Below are positions 50,088 through 59,297 of a stretch of DNA of 64,000 nt, in pieces (positions within the stretch are counted from its first letter, which is position 1; every line of letters begins with the position of its first letter). The DNA is from DASPLX01 sp035627375. GTDB taxonomy: Bacteria > Pseudomonadota > Gammaproteobacteria > Burkholderiales > Burkholderiaceae_D. The DNA lies in the NCBI GenBank assembly GCA_035627375.1, contig DASPLX010000010.1:124001-188000 (forward strand), given 5' to 3'. Below the pieces are notes generated by a model. The model was not told the DNA's origin. It searched no databases and saw nothing but the letters and a program-made list of their open reading frames with translations. The position numbers were made by a program, and so were the translations under genes.

Positions 50088-51017
50088 ATGGATATCTTTA
50101 TCCAACAGATAGTGAACGGCCTGGTGCTGGGCAGCATGTATGCATTGGTCGCGCTCGGTTACACCATGGTGTACGGCGTGCTCAACCTGATCAACTTCGC
50201 GCACGGCGACGTGCTCATGATTGGTGCGATGGTCGGCCTCACCATCCTCAATATCGTGAATTCGGTGGCGCCCGAACTGCCCGGTATCGTGAAGCTGATC
50301 ATCGCGATCCTCGGCGCGATTCCGGTATGCGCCCTCGTCAACGTGCTGATCGAACGCATCGCGTATCGCAAGCTGCGCAATGCGCCGCGCCTGGCGCCGC
50401 TGATCACCGCGATCGGCATCTCGATCCTGCTGCAGACGTTCGCAATGATGATCTGGGGTCGCAGCCCGATTCCGTTCCCGCAGGTCATGCCGAGCGATCC
50501 GATTCATATCTTCGGCGCGCTGATCTCGCCGACGCAAGTCATGCTGCTGGTGCTGGCGGCGATCTCGATGGTCGGCCTGCTGCTGCTGGTGGAAAAGACC
50601 AAGATGGGCCGGGCCATGCGCGCCACTGCGGAGAATCCACGGGTCGCGGGCCTGATGGGCGTCGACGCCAACCGCGTGATCGTCGCGACCTTCGCCATCG
50701 GCGCGGCGCTGGCGGCGGTGGCGGGCGTGATGTGGGGCGCGACGTATTCGTCGGCGCAATTCGCAATGGGTTTCCTGCCCGGCTTGAAGGCGTTCTCGGC
50801 CGCCGTGCTCGGCGGCATCGGCAACATCTACGGCGCGATGGTCGGCGGTCTGCTGCTCGGCATCATCGAAAGCCTCGGCGCCGGCTACATCGGCGACCTG
50901 ACCGGCAATTTCCTCGGCAGCCAATACCAGGACATCTTCGCGTTCGTCGTGCTCATCATCGTGCTGACGCTCCGACCGTCCGGCATCATGGGCGAGCGTG
51001 TCGCCGATCGCGCATAA
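50088..51017 (+). CDS. livH: Branched-chain amino acid ABC transporter permease LivH
   Basis: A 309-residue membrane permease. Eight or so helices; the family blocks are LVLGSMYALVALGYTMVYGVLNLINFAHGDVLMIGA near the N-terminus, the MRATAENPRVAGLMGVDANRVI cytoplasmic loop, and LGGIGNIYGAMVGGLLLG. TTTCAAGAAAGC precedes the ATG. Forms the HMGF transport core; the binding protein LivK is not encoded beside it. Confidence 0.95.
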   Translation: MDIFIQQIVNGLVLGSMYALVALGYTMVYGVLNLINFAHGDVLMIGAMVGLTILNIVNSVAPELPGIVKLIIAILGAIPVCALVNVLIERIAYRKLRNAPRLAPLITAIGISILLQTFAMMIWGRSPIPFPQVMPSDPIHIFGALISPTQVMLLVLAAISMVGLLLLVEKTKMGRAMRATAENPRVAGLMGVDANRVIVATFAIGAALAAVAGVMWGATYSSAQFAMGFLPGLKAFSAAVLGGIGNIYGAMVGGLLLGIIESLGAGYIGDLTGNFLGSQYQDIFAFVVLIIVLTLRPSGIMGERVADRA

Positions 51018-51027
51018 GGAGAATCTC

Positions 51028-52248
51028 ATGACCAAGCTTTTCGATTTCAAGCGCAATCCGACGCAGGCCTGGACCGGCACGATCCTGTTCATGGCGCTCC
51101 TATTGATCTTCCCGTTCGTCGTGCAGCACTACGGCAATTCGTGGGTGCGCATCATGGACATGGCGCTGCTCTACATCATGCTGGCGCTCGGCCTGAACAT
51201 CGTGGTCGGTTTCGCTGGCCTGCTCGATCTCGGCTACATCGCGTTCTATGCGCTGGGCGCCTACATGACCGGCTTGCTCGCGTCGCCGCAATTCGCGACC
51301 GTGCTCGAATCCTTCGTCAACAACTATCCGGCCGTCGGCAATGCCCTGGTGTGGATGCTGGGCGAGGAAGTGCGGCAAAACGGCATTCACTTGTCGGTCT
51401 GGTTCATCGTGCCGCTCGGCGCCGCGCTGGCGGCGTTCTTCGGCGCGCTGCTCGGCGCGCCGACGCTGAAACTGCGCGGCGACTATCTCGCGATCGTCAC
51501 GCTCGGCTTCGGCGAGATCATCCGCATCTTCATGAACAACCTCAACGCGCCGGTCAACATCACGAACGGCCCGCAGGGCATCAACCTGATCGATCCGATC
51601 CGCATCTTCGGCGTTTCGCTGGCGGGCGAGCCCGGTTCGCAGTCGACCGTGTATATCGGCAGCTTCGGCATGCCTTCCGTGAACGCCTATTACTACTTGT
51701 TCCTGGCGCTGTGCGCGGCGGTCGTGTTCGTCACCATCCGCCTGCAGCACTCGCGTCTCGGCCGAGCCTGGGTCGCGATTCGCGAAGACGAGATCGCGGC
51801 GAAGGCAATGGGCATCAACACGCGCAACATCAAGCTGCTCGCGTTCGGCATGGGCGCTTCGTTCGGCGGCGTCGCGGGCGCCATGTTCGCATCGTTCCAG
51901 GGTTTCGTCTCTCCGGAGTCGTTCACGCTGATGGAATCGATCGTGGTGCTGGCGATGGTCGTGCTCGGCGGTATCGGTCACGTGCCGGGCGTCATTCTCG
52001 GCGGCGTCATTCTCGCCGCGCTGCCCGAAGTTCTGCGCCACGTGGTCGAACCGATCCAACAGAAGCTGTTCGGTGCGGTGCTGATTCCGGCCGAAGTGCT
52101 GCGCCAGTTGCTGTACGGCGGCGCGATGGTCGTCATCATGCTGACCCGCCCGGCGGGACTGTGGCCCTCGCCGAAGATGGAAGACCGTCCGGATGCCAGC
52201 CACGATGCCGATCAGCCGGAGACGCCGCCTTGCGTCACGACGGCATAA
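51028..52248 (+). CDS. livM: Branched-chain amino acid ABC transporter permease LivM
   Basis: A 406-residue membrane permease. Start at 51028, with TAAGGAGAATCTC upstream. The LivM blocks ALGLNIVVGFAGLLDLGYIAFYALGAY, LRGDYLAIVTLGFGEIIRIF and GRAWVAIREDEIAAKAMGINTRNIKLLAF are present. It pairs with LivH. The C-terminus has a short hydrophilic tail. Gap to livH is 10 bp. Confidence 0.95.
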   Translation: MTKLFDFKRNPTQAWTGTILFMALLLIFPFVVQHYGNSWVRIMDMALLYIMLALGLNIVVGFAGLLDLGYIAFYALGAYMTGLLASPQFATVLESFVNNYPAVGNALVWMLGEEVRQNGIHLSVWFIVPLGAALAAFFGALLGAPTLKLRGDYLAIVTLGFGEIIRIFMNNLNAPVNITNGPQGINLIDPIRIFGVSLAGEPGSQSTVYIGSFGMPSVNAYYYLFLALCAAVVFVTIRLQHSRLGRAWVAIREDEIAAKAMGINTRNIKLLAFGMGASFGGVAGAMFASFQGFVSPESFTLMESIVVLAMVVLGGIGHVPGVILGGVILAALPEVLRHVVEPIQQKLFGAVLIPAEVLRQLLYGGAMVVIMLTRPAGLWPSPKMEDRPDASHDADQPETPPCVTTA

Positions 52249-52270
52249 GCGGAATAAGGAAGCGAACAAC

Positions 52271-53040
<770 letters not shown>

Positions 53041-53041
<1 letters not shown>

Positions 53042-53766
53042 TGAGCGAAATCGTATTGAAAGTCAGCGGCCTCAAGATCGCCTACGGCGGCATCCAGGCC
53101 GTCAAGGGGGTCGACCTCGAAGTGCGCAAGGGCGAACTCGTCACGCTGATCGGCGCCAACGGCGCCGGCAAGACCACGACCATGAAGGCGATCACCGGCA
53201 CGCTGCCGAATTGCCGCGTCGAAGGCGACGTCGTCTATGATGGCAAGTCGATCAAGGGCGTGTCGTCCTTCGAGCTCGTCAAGCGCAACCTGGCGATGGT
53301 GCCGGAAGGCCGCGGCGTGTTCACCCGCATGACGATTCTCGAGAACCTGCAGATGGGCGCCTATATCCGCGACGACAAGGCAGGCATCGAAGCCGATATC
53401 GAAAAATGGTTCGGCGTGTTTCCGCGCCTGAAAGAGCGCTCGTCGCAACTGGCCGGCACCTTGTCCGGCGGCGAACAGCAAATGCTGGCGATGGCCCGGG
53501 CGTTGATGAGCCATCCGAAACTGCTGCTGCTCGACGAGCCGTCGATGGGCTTGTCGCCGATCATGGTCGAGAAGATCTTCGAGGTCGTGCGCAATGTTTC
53601 GGCCCAGGGCGTGACGATCCTGCTGGTCGAACAGAACGCGAAGCTGGCTCTCCAGGCGGCGCATCGCGGCTACGTGATGGACTCAGGGTTGATCACGATG
53701 ACGGGCAACGCGGCGGACATGCTGGACGATCCGAAAGTTCGCGCGGCCTATCTTGGCGAAGGCTGA
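53041..53766 (+). CDS. livF: Branched-chain amino acid ABC transporter ATPase LivF
   Basis: A 241-residue ATPase. Walker A GANGAGKTTTMK, signature TLSGGEQQMLAMARALM, Walker B LLLLDEPSMGLS, switch residue in VEQNAKLAL, and the family motif VPEGRGVFTRMTILENLQMGAY. The ATG shares one base with the livG stop. Last gene of livHMGF. A weak stem-loop (53805-53826) follows. Confidence 0.96.
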
Positions 53767-53804
53767 TGCATCAATAGCTGAATTGTTTTCAAGCTGCTGA
53801 TCAC

Positions 53805-53826
53805 GGACGGGCTTGCCGGCCCGTCC
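53805..53826 (+). terminator. Weak stem-loop after livF
   Basis: GGACGGGC and GCCCGTCC arms with a 6-nt loop, followed by only three T. Possible terminator of livHMGF. Confidence 0.4.
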
Positions 53827-53873
53827 GGCTTTCGCAGCGCGGAACATGTTCCCCTAGCTGGGTACCACAATCT

Positions 53874-53915
53874 TTACCGGGCCTTCCTTACCGGGCCTTC
53901 CTTACCGGGCCTTCC
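53874..53915. repeat. Three tandem copies of a 14-nt unit
   Basis: TTACCGGGCCTTCC is repeated exactly three times, ending 10 bp before the AsnC-type regulator start. Units are too short and too few for a CRISPR. They could be repeated operator sites or slipped-strand repeats in a leader. Confidence 0.85.
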
Positions 53916-53925
53916 TGTCTATCCC

Positions 53926-54375
53926 ATGACAGTACAACTCGACGCGATCGACCGAAAAATCATCGACGAACTGATTGCCGACGCACGCGTTCCGATCGCG
54001 ACGCTTGCAGTGCGCGTCGGTTTGTCTCGCCATGCGGTTCGCCATCGTATCGATCGGCTCGAGGCGCACAAGGTCATTGCGGGCTATACCATCCGCCTGA
54101 CCGAGCGTGCGCGAGGCGCGCCGTTGGCGCGTGCCATCATGATGGTGTATCGGAAGGATCGGATACGCGGCGCCGACGTCACCACGGCAATTGCCGCCAT
54201 CCCGGAAGTGACGCACTGTTTCGTGCTGAGCGGTGCCTTCGATCTCATCGTCTATATCGAGGCCGACTCGCATGAGCGGGTCAACAATATCTGGGCCCAG
54301 ATCGCCGCTCTTCCCGGAGTGGCCGATATCGTCACCAATTTCGCCCTTGCTTCCGTGCTCGATCGCCGCCACTGA
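53926..54375 (+). CDS. Lrp/AsnC-family transcriptional regulator
   Basis: A 149-residue regulator. N-terminal helix-turn-helix (LDAIDRKIIDELIADARVPIATLAVRVGLSRHAVRHRIDRLEA in residues 5-48) and a C-terminal RAM ligand-binding domain (ARAIMMVYRKDRIRGADVTTAIAAIPEVTHCFVLSGAFDLIVYIEADSHERVNN). The gene follows livF, so it may control branched-chain amino acid uptake. The start codon has a weak Shine-Dalgarno and lies just behind the 14-nt tandem repeats. Confidence 0.9.
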   Translation: MTVQLDAIDRKIIDELIADARVPIATLAVRVGLSRHAVRHRIDRLEAHKVIAGYTIRLTERARGAPLARAIMMVYRKDRIRGADVTTAIAAIPEVTHCFVLSGAFDLIVYIEADSHERVNNIWAQIAALPGVADIVTNFALASVLDRRH

Positions 54376-54753
54376 GCGACGCAGCGACACGGTCTAGCGG
54401 ATCGCCACACGCGGGGTTGCGTTTTCCTCGCACCGCCCTGTCTCCGTTACGCGTCTTGTATTCATGTTCGACCGCTGCGGCATCAACCGCAAATCGGGAT
54501 GCGGCCGAACACTAATACGCGGCGTAGCCAAATTGGCGGGAAAACATTCCATTTTGTATTGTGTATTGGGGAAATTTGGCGATTCTGGCAGGTATCGCCG
54601 CGCAGGCGTACCTCTAGAATTCGTGGCTGGCCGCCGTTTGCGCGATCTGCCTTACGGCCGTAGGGCATTGTCGCAGGACAGGAGACCCCGGACCTTCCGG
54701 CATCCGGCCCTCTGTGCGGCCTCGATGTTCATCGCCTTTCTCGGAAACGCACG
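54376..54753. other. Intergenic region, no gene seen
   Basis: A 378-bp gap between the AsnC-type and Rrf2-type regulators. It holds a locally AT-rich stretch (about 54535-54590) with GCCAAATT and AAATTTGGC as an inverted pair, possibly a promoter or operator. No frame with protein-like features. Confidence 0.5.
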
Positions 54754-55251
54754 ATGCTACCTGTCAACGACTACCTGTTCGGCAATCTCGCTTTGCATGA
54801 TCAATGGCGCGGCGCGACGCAAGTGCTCGTCGCGCTGGCCGAACGATCGCCGCAGCCGGTACGGCTTGAACGTTTATGCGAGGACACGGGTCGGCCGACT
54901 CGCAATATCCTCAAGCTGTGCGGTGGACTGGCGCGCGCCGGCCTGGTGCAGGAGGTGTCGCGCAAGCGCCGCGAATGGACATTGGCCTGTGACGCGAACA
55001 TGTTGACGCTGGAAGATATCTATTTGTGCGTACTCGATGACGGAAACCGCCGGGCGGCCGCCGATCTCGCTGCGACGGAGACTCCAGACAAGGCGTTGCG
55101 CCGCATCGACCTGCTGTTGTCGCAAGCCACGATGACGGTTCATCAAAGCGTGCTGACGCATTTGCGCCAGTTCTCCATCGGTACGTTGCGCCGGCGCGAA
55201 TCGTCCGCGCGGCCGCGCTGGGAACATTTCGAGTCGCGCGCCGCGTTTTGA
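54754..55251 (+). CDS. Winged-helix regulator, Rrf2-like
   Basis: A 165-residue protein. The N-terminal segment (QWRGATQVLVALAERSPQPVRLERLCEDTGRPTRNILKLCGGLARAGLVQEV, residues about 17-68) has the Rrf2-type winged-helix pattern with a recognition helix TRNILKLCGGLARAG. The C-terminal part has no CxxC cluster-binding Cys of IscR. Target genes unknown; the FAH-family gene follows 82 bp downstream. Confidence 0.7.
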   Translation: MLPVNDYLFGNLALHDQWRGATQVLVALAERSPQPVRLERLCEDTGRPTRNILKLCGGLARAGLVQEVSRKRREWTLACDANMLTLEDIYLCVLDDGNRRAAADLAATETPDKALRRIDLLLSQATMTVHQSVLTHLRQFSIGTLRRRESSARPRWEHFESRAAF

Positions 55252-55333
55252 CCGGCGTTCCGCTTCGGGGGCGCTGACGCGATTCAACATCTCCGTTCGA
55301 ATGGCATAATGAGTCTCCGCTCAAGGAGTCGTC

Positions 55334-56026
55334 ATGTCTTTCGTCTTTCCGCCGCCTGCCGTTCCCGCCGTTCCTGTCGCCGGTCGCGATGCATTGTTTC
55401 CCGTTCACCGCATCTATTGCGTCGGCCGCAATTACGCCGAGCATGCGAAGGAAATGGGAGCCAGCGGCCGTGAACCGCCGTTCTTCTTCATGAAACCGGC
55501 CGATGCTGTTCTGCCGGTGGCGCAGGGAGCGATCGGCGCAATGCCTTATCCACCCCTGACCGCGGATCTTCATCACGAGCTCGAACTGGTGGTGGCCATC
55601 GGCCGCGGCGGCGCCGACATCGCGGCGGCGGAAGCCGTGGACCACATCTGGGGCTATGCGATCGGTCTCGACATGACGCGGCGTGACTTGCAGGGCGAAG
55701 CCAAGAAACTCGGCCGTCCATGGGATACGGGAAAGGCTTTCGAATCGTCGGCGCCGATCGGCCCGATCCATCCGGCGAACGGCGTGCTGATGACGAGCGG
55801 CGCCATCCAACTGAACGTCAACGGCGCCGTGCGGCAGAAGAGCGACATCGGCAAACTGATCTGGAATATCGCAGAAACGATCGAACATCTGTCGACATAT
55901 TTCACGTTGCAACCGGGCGATCTAATCTTCACCGGCACGCCGGAAGGCGTCGCCGCGGTCGGGAAGGGCGATCTGCTCGAAGGCAGCATCGCCGGCCTCG
56001 GCGACTTGCGCGTGAAGATCGTTTGA
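55334..56026 (+). CDS. Fumarylacetoacetate hydrolase-family protein (fumarylpyruvate hydrolase-like)
   Basis: A 230-residue enzyme of the FAH superfamily. The metal-binding Glu/Glu/Asp pattern is in LHHELELVVAIGRGG and GYAIGLDMTRRDLQ; the substrate pocket has IYCVGRNYAEHAKEMG, PFFFMKPADAV and the FTGTPEGVAAVGKGD C-terminus. Size fits fumarylpyruvate hydrolase (gentisate pathway) better than the larger fumarylacetoacetase. CTCAAGGAGTCGTC precedes the ATG. Forms a pair with the isomerase gene 27 bp downstream. Confidence 0.9.
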   Translation: MSFVFPPPAVPAVPVAGRDALFPVHRIYCVGRNYAEHAKEMGASGREPPFFFMKPADAVLPVAQGAIGAMPYPPLTADLHHELELVVAIGRGGADIAAAEAVDHIWGYAIGLDMTRRDLQGEAKKLGRPWDTGKAFESSAPIGPIHPANGVLMTSGAIQLNVNGAVRQKSDIGKLIWNIAETIEHLSTYFTLQPGDLIFTGTPEGVAAVGKGDLLEGSIAGLGDLRVKIV

Positions 56027-56053
56027 ATCCGCATTCATCACAGCTCATCCAAC

Positions 56054-56707
56054 ATGAAACTCTATAGCTACTTCCGCAGTTCCGCCTCCTATCGGGTTCG
56101 CATCGCGCTCAATCTCAAGGGCTTGCCTTACGATATCGTGCCGATCCATCTTTTGAAGAATGGCGGCGAGCAACTGGGCGAGGGTTACCGCCGCCTCAAT
56201 CCCGACGGCCTCGTGCCCGCGCTGATCGACGAAGCCGCCGGGGAGTCCGCGTTGACGCAATCGCTTGCGATCATCGAGTATCTCGAGGAGACCCATCCGA
56301 CTCCGGCGTTGCTGCCGGCGTCGCCGGCGGACCGCGCCTTCGTTCGCTCGCTGGCATTGTCGATCGCCTGCGAGATCCACCCGCTCAACAATTTGCGTGT
56401 GCTGCGTTATCTGACGCATACGCTCAAGGTCGGCGAGGACGACAAGAACACCTGGTACCGGCATTGGGTCGTCAAGGGATTGTCCGCGCTGGAGGCGACG
56501 CTCGCGAACGACAAACGGGTCGGAAAATTCTGTTACGGCGATGCGCCGTCGCTTGCCGATTGCTTCCTGGTGCCGCAGGTGTTCAATGCGCAGCGTTTCA
56601 ATTGCGATTTGTCGGACCTGCCGACCATCGTGCGCATCAACGCGGCCTGCATGGAGCTGGATGCTTTCGCGGCGGCGTCGCCGGCGCGCCAACCAGACGC
56701 CGAGTGA
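56054..56707 (+). CDS. maiA: Zeta-class glutathione transferase: maleylacetoacetate/maleylpyruvate isomerase
   Basis: A 217-residue enzyme that uses glutathione to isomerise a cis double bond. The zeta signature SSASYRVRIALNLKG is at residues 9-23, followed by LNPDGLVPAL and QSLAIIEYLEE (glutathione-binding), and the C-terminal YGDAPSLADCFLVPQVFNAQRFNCDL. With the FAH-family gene it makes a two-step module: isomerise, then hydrolyse the ring-fission product. The aromatic ring-cleaving dioxygenase is not in the window, so tyrosine versus gentisate cannot be told apart. Confidence 0.92.
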   Translation: MKLYSYFRSSASYRVRIALNLKGLPYDIVPIHLLKNGGEQLGEGYRRLNPDGLVPALIDEAAGESALTQSLAIIEYLEETHPTPALLPASPADRAFVRSLALSIACEIHPLNNLRVLRYLTHTLKVGEDDKNTWYRHWVVKGLSALEATLANDKRVGKFCYGDAPSLADCFLVPQVFNAQRFNCDLSDLPTIVRINAACMELDAFAAASPARQPDAE

Positions 56708-56742
56708 CGCCTTCGCGCTGCGCGCGGCAAGGACGCCGATCG

Positions 56743-56772
56743 CGAATGCCCGCCTTGCGGCGGGCATTTTTT
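56743..56772. terminator. Convergent terminator between maiA and lipA
   Basis: GAATGCCCGCC, TTGC loop, GGCGGGCATTTTTTC. Serves maiA; the lipA transcript also ends here. Confidence 0.88.
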
Positions 56773-56774
56773 CT

Positions 56775-57716
56775 TTACAGGCCCGCCAGCTTCAGGCGAT
56801 TCGCATGCGTGCGGATCGTGACCACCGGATCGGCGGTGAACAGCCCGCGCAGCCCGAACATGTGGTTGATTTCGTCGACGTGGTTCCAGGCGTAGGTGCC
56901 GAGCGTCTGGCCGAAGCGGGCGCTGCACACCGATACCAGGCCGTCGTTGCTGCCGCCGCCGCGCAGTCGTATCGTCGCGTCGCCGAGGACCATGAACGGA
57001 TCGATGATGTCGAGGATATTCGTGCCCGACGAATAGCCGGTCCAGGAATAGAGCCGCTGCACATTGCCGTTGCGGTAGTCGGTGCCGGCGCCGCTGGCGC
57101 TGCAGCTCGATGCCAGGCCGGCGCTCGGGAAGCGGCGGTTGAAATCGGCCGCGCCGCTCGTCGTCAGCACCTGCAAGGCGCCGAGCGGATTCTGCGGTTG
57201 CGGTTTCCCGACCAGGAGACCGAGCAGGCTGCCTGCCAGCGAGGCGCCGCCGGCGAGGAAGTCCTGCACGATCGACGGCGTGCTCGCGATCCAGTCGGCG
57301 ACTTCCGAGCCGCGATGCGGCGTGCCGATCGTGGTCACCGAAGCCACGGCTTGCGGCATGACGGCGGCCGCATAGCGCGAGCTCAATCCGCCTTGGCTAT
57401 GGCCGATCAGGTTGACTTTTCGCGCGCCGGTCGCGGCCAGCACGGTCCGTATCTGGCGCAGCAATTCCTCGCCGCGCAAGGTCTCGTCGCCGAACGCGGA
57501 TAGATCCGCGACATAGACCGTGGCGCCGTTGCTGCGCAAATTGCCGGGTATCTGCCACCAGTAATCGATGAAGCCGAAATATTTCGAAACGCCGGCCAAG
57601 CCGTGCACGAGAACGATCGGATACTGCGTTTTCGCATAGTCGGCCGCATGCGCGGGCGCCATGGCGACGACGGCGGAGGTTAAGGCTGCGGCAAGGACGG
57701 TACGGGCAAATCGCAT
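56775..57716 (-). CDS. lipA: Secreted triacylglycerol lipase
   Basis: A 313-residue extracellular lipase of the Burkholderia/Pseudomonas family I. Signal peptide to about residue 25 (AHAADYAKTQ). Oxyanion-hole HG in YPIVLVHGLAG, nucleophile Ser in IGHSQGG, catalytic Asp and His in the SNDGLVSV and NHVDEIN regions of the C-terminal half, plus the Ca-binding loop there. AAAGGAGACC precedes the ATG. It needs the foldase LifO, encoded upstream (57888-58859). This order is inverted relative to the usual lipase-then-foldase operon. Confidence 0.94.
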   Translation of the reverse strand: MRFARTVLAAALTSAVVAMAPAHAADYAKTQYPIVLVHGLAGVSKYFGFIDYWWQIPGNLRSNGATVYVADLSAFGDETLRGEELLRQIRTVLAATGARKVNLIGHSQGGLSSRYAAAVMPQAVASVTTIGTPHRGSEVADWIASTPSIVQDFLAGGASLAGSLLGLLVGKPQPQNPLGALQVLTTSGAADFNRRFPSAGLASSCSASGAGTDYRNGNVQRLYSWTGYSSGTNILDIIDPFMVLGDATIRLRGGGSNDGLVSVCSARFGQTLGTYAWNHVDEINHMFGLRGLFTADPVVTIRTHANRLKLAGL

Positions 57717-57790
57717 AGCAAGGTCTCCTTTGTTGTGGTGGTGGGAACTGCTGTTGCTGGTAATGCGTACTGCGGTGACTCGATTCCTTG

Positions 57791-57867
57791 GAGCCTATCC
57801 AAGCAGACCTTGCCCGCTTGTTCACCGGCGAGGTGGCGGACACTGCCTGCGGGGAGGGCTTTTGCTT
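57791..57867. repeat. Second copy of the palindromic repeat, between lifO and lipA
   Basis: The left part (57791 on: GAGCCTATCCAAGCAGAC, then TTGCC and CGCTTGTTCACC) aligns with the left arm of the element at 9970, and the right part (GGCGGACACTGCCTGC, GGGGAGGGC) aligns with its right arm. It lacks the about 55-nt middle. The two copies make this a dispersed family. Confidence 0.65.
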
Positions 57868-57887
57868 GACCGTCTAATGCGGTCCCT

Positions 57888-58859
57888 TTATCTGATTCTG
57901 TTCGTGTCGGCGTGCGCGTCGAGCGCTTGCGCGCGCATGCGTTCCGGCTCGGCGGGAAACATTTGCTGGCGCAATCCGTCGAGCTGGCGCATCCGGTCTT
58001 CGGCGGCGGCGCCGGCCTGTTGCCGAATCCTTTCGGCTTCGCGGCGATAGGCGGCATAGCGTTCCCGCCATGCCTGTTCTTCGCGTTCCAGCGCATCGAA
58101 GCGCCGGGCGGCGGCTTCGCCGAAACGTTCGGCGATCACGTTGCGCTGCGCCTGCTCGCTTGCGCCTTGCGCGCGCAACGCGCTCAGGTTGGACATCGTC
58201 TGCTGCACCGGATCGGCTTCCTCCAATGCCGGTTGGCGGGCGCCGCCACGCAACTCGGCCAGCTTGCGCTGTTGCTCGATCTCTTCGTCGCCGAACCAGG
58301 CGCGCGCGACGTCGATACCGAGCGTCGACTGACGCAGGCGCGCTCGCTCGGCGAGCCAAGCGCCGATGCGGTCGAGATCGGCCGGCGGCAGGTTGCCGTC
58401 CGTCGTCAGTCGCGGAGCATCGGCGCGGGCCAGCAGTTTGTCGTGCTGTTCCAGGTAGGCGAGATAGTTATGAGCGATGCGAACGGCTTCTTCATGCGCG
58501 GGCGAAGGCAGTGCGTCCCTTAAATGCGCCAGCAGCCGTGCGACATGCTGGGCGCGTTCTCCTGCATGGCCTCCGAGCAGGAAGTAGTCGAACACGTCGC
58601 GCAATGCCTTGTTGACGATCAGGCGCCGGTCGGCGGTCAATGCCAATCCGCCGGGGGCCTCGGTATCCGGCCGCGCGGCTGGCAATGCGCCGGCGGCTGC
58701 GGAAAACCGACCCGGACCCAGTTGCGTCGGCTCGCGCACGGGCGACGCTTGAACGGTCGGCGCCGCCGGCGGATCGTCCGGCGAACGGAAGCGGTTTGCG
58801 ACGAGCAGAAGCAATACCGCCGTCAGGCCCAATAGGGCCCAGCGGATGGTTTTGGACAT
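57888..58859 (-). CDS. lifO: Lipase-specific steric foldase
   Basis: A 323-residue inner-membrane-anchored chaperone that folds LipA in the periplasm. Start MSKTIRWALLGLTAVLLLLV at 58859 (AGGAGGATTCC upstream), which is the membrane anchor. A Pro/Ala-rich linker (about 25-60) follows. The Lif signature RxxFDYFLxxxGE is present as LRDVFDYFLLGGHAGE, then the helical foldase domains. Transcribed before lipA with a 171-bp gap holding a repeat element. A 39-codon frame with a strong ribosome binding site ends 14 bp upstream. Confidence 0.93.
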   Translation of the reverse strand: MSKTIRWALLGLTAVLLLLVANRFRSPDDPPAAPTVQASPVREPTQLGPGRFSAAAGALPAARPDTEAPGGLALTADRRLIVNKALRDVFDYFLLGGHAGERAQHVARLLAHLRDALPSPAHEEAVRIAHNYLAYLEQHDKLLARADAPRLTTDGNLPPADLDRIGAWLAERARLRQSTLGIDVARAWFGDEEIEQQRKLAELRGGARQPALEEADPVQQTMSNLSALRAQGASEQAQRNVIAERFGEAAARRFDALEREEQAWRERYAAYRREAERIRQQAGAAAEDRMRQLDGLRQQMFPAEPERMRAQALDAHADTNRIR

Positions 58860-58873
58860 GGAATCCTCCTGGA

Positions 58874-58993
58874 TCAGGTCGCGGTTTGATCGCGGAGGAT
58901 GAGGTAAGCCCGGTGATCGATAGCGGCGTGAACCGGTTCGGCAAGGGACGGCAAGACCAGCGACGGAGGGAACTGCATGCTGCGGTGGTGCAT
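58874..58993 (-). CDS. Possible 39-codon peptide before lifO
   Basis: A frame of 39 residues (MHHRSMQFPPSLVLPSL...) with a strong AAAAGGAGACAAACCC site before its ATG at 58993. It ends 14 bp before the lifO ATG. It shows no signal peptide, membrane segment or known domain. It may be a leader peptide that couples translation to lifO, or a chance frame with a good Shine-Dalgarno. Confidence 0.4.
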   Translation of the reverse strand: MHHRSMQFPPSLVLPSLAEPVHAAIDHRAYLILRDQTAT

Positions 58994-59297
58994 GGGTTTG
59001 TCTCCTTTTGTGTCTTATGCGGCTTTTGGTTGTTTGGCCTTCGCTTCGCGGCTTCATGTCGATCCGATCGATCCGATCATCCCGTGCCCTGGCCGAAGCT
59101 TGCGCCTTGTGTGCAATATTCTTGTTTGCCGTATTAGTCCATGCAAGGAGAAAGTAATTCTCGTTTAGAGCAAAACCTCTAAGATCGCCTGCTTCAACGC
59201 CGCTATCCGATGCGATCCCGGAGTGCCGATCCCAGTCGCACGGATAGGCGTGTACCGCTTGTTTCTGTTCTCCAAGTCCGTCGATGCGGCGCAGCCT
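58994..59297. other. Region upstream of lifO, no gene seen
   Basis: About 300 bp between the 39-codon frame and the radical-SAM gene. Probably holds the lifO-lipA promoter; I could not define one with confidence. The local A/T content is higher around 59100-59190. Confidence 0.45.

Noticed and set aside
49298..50137. Minus-strand frame of about 280 codons before livH
   Set aside because: Its sequence shows no domain or signal, it overlaps livH, and no ribosome binding site is seen. Treated as noise.
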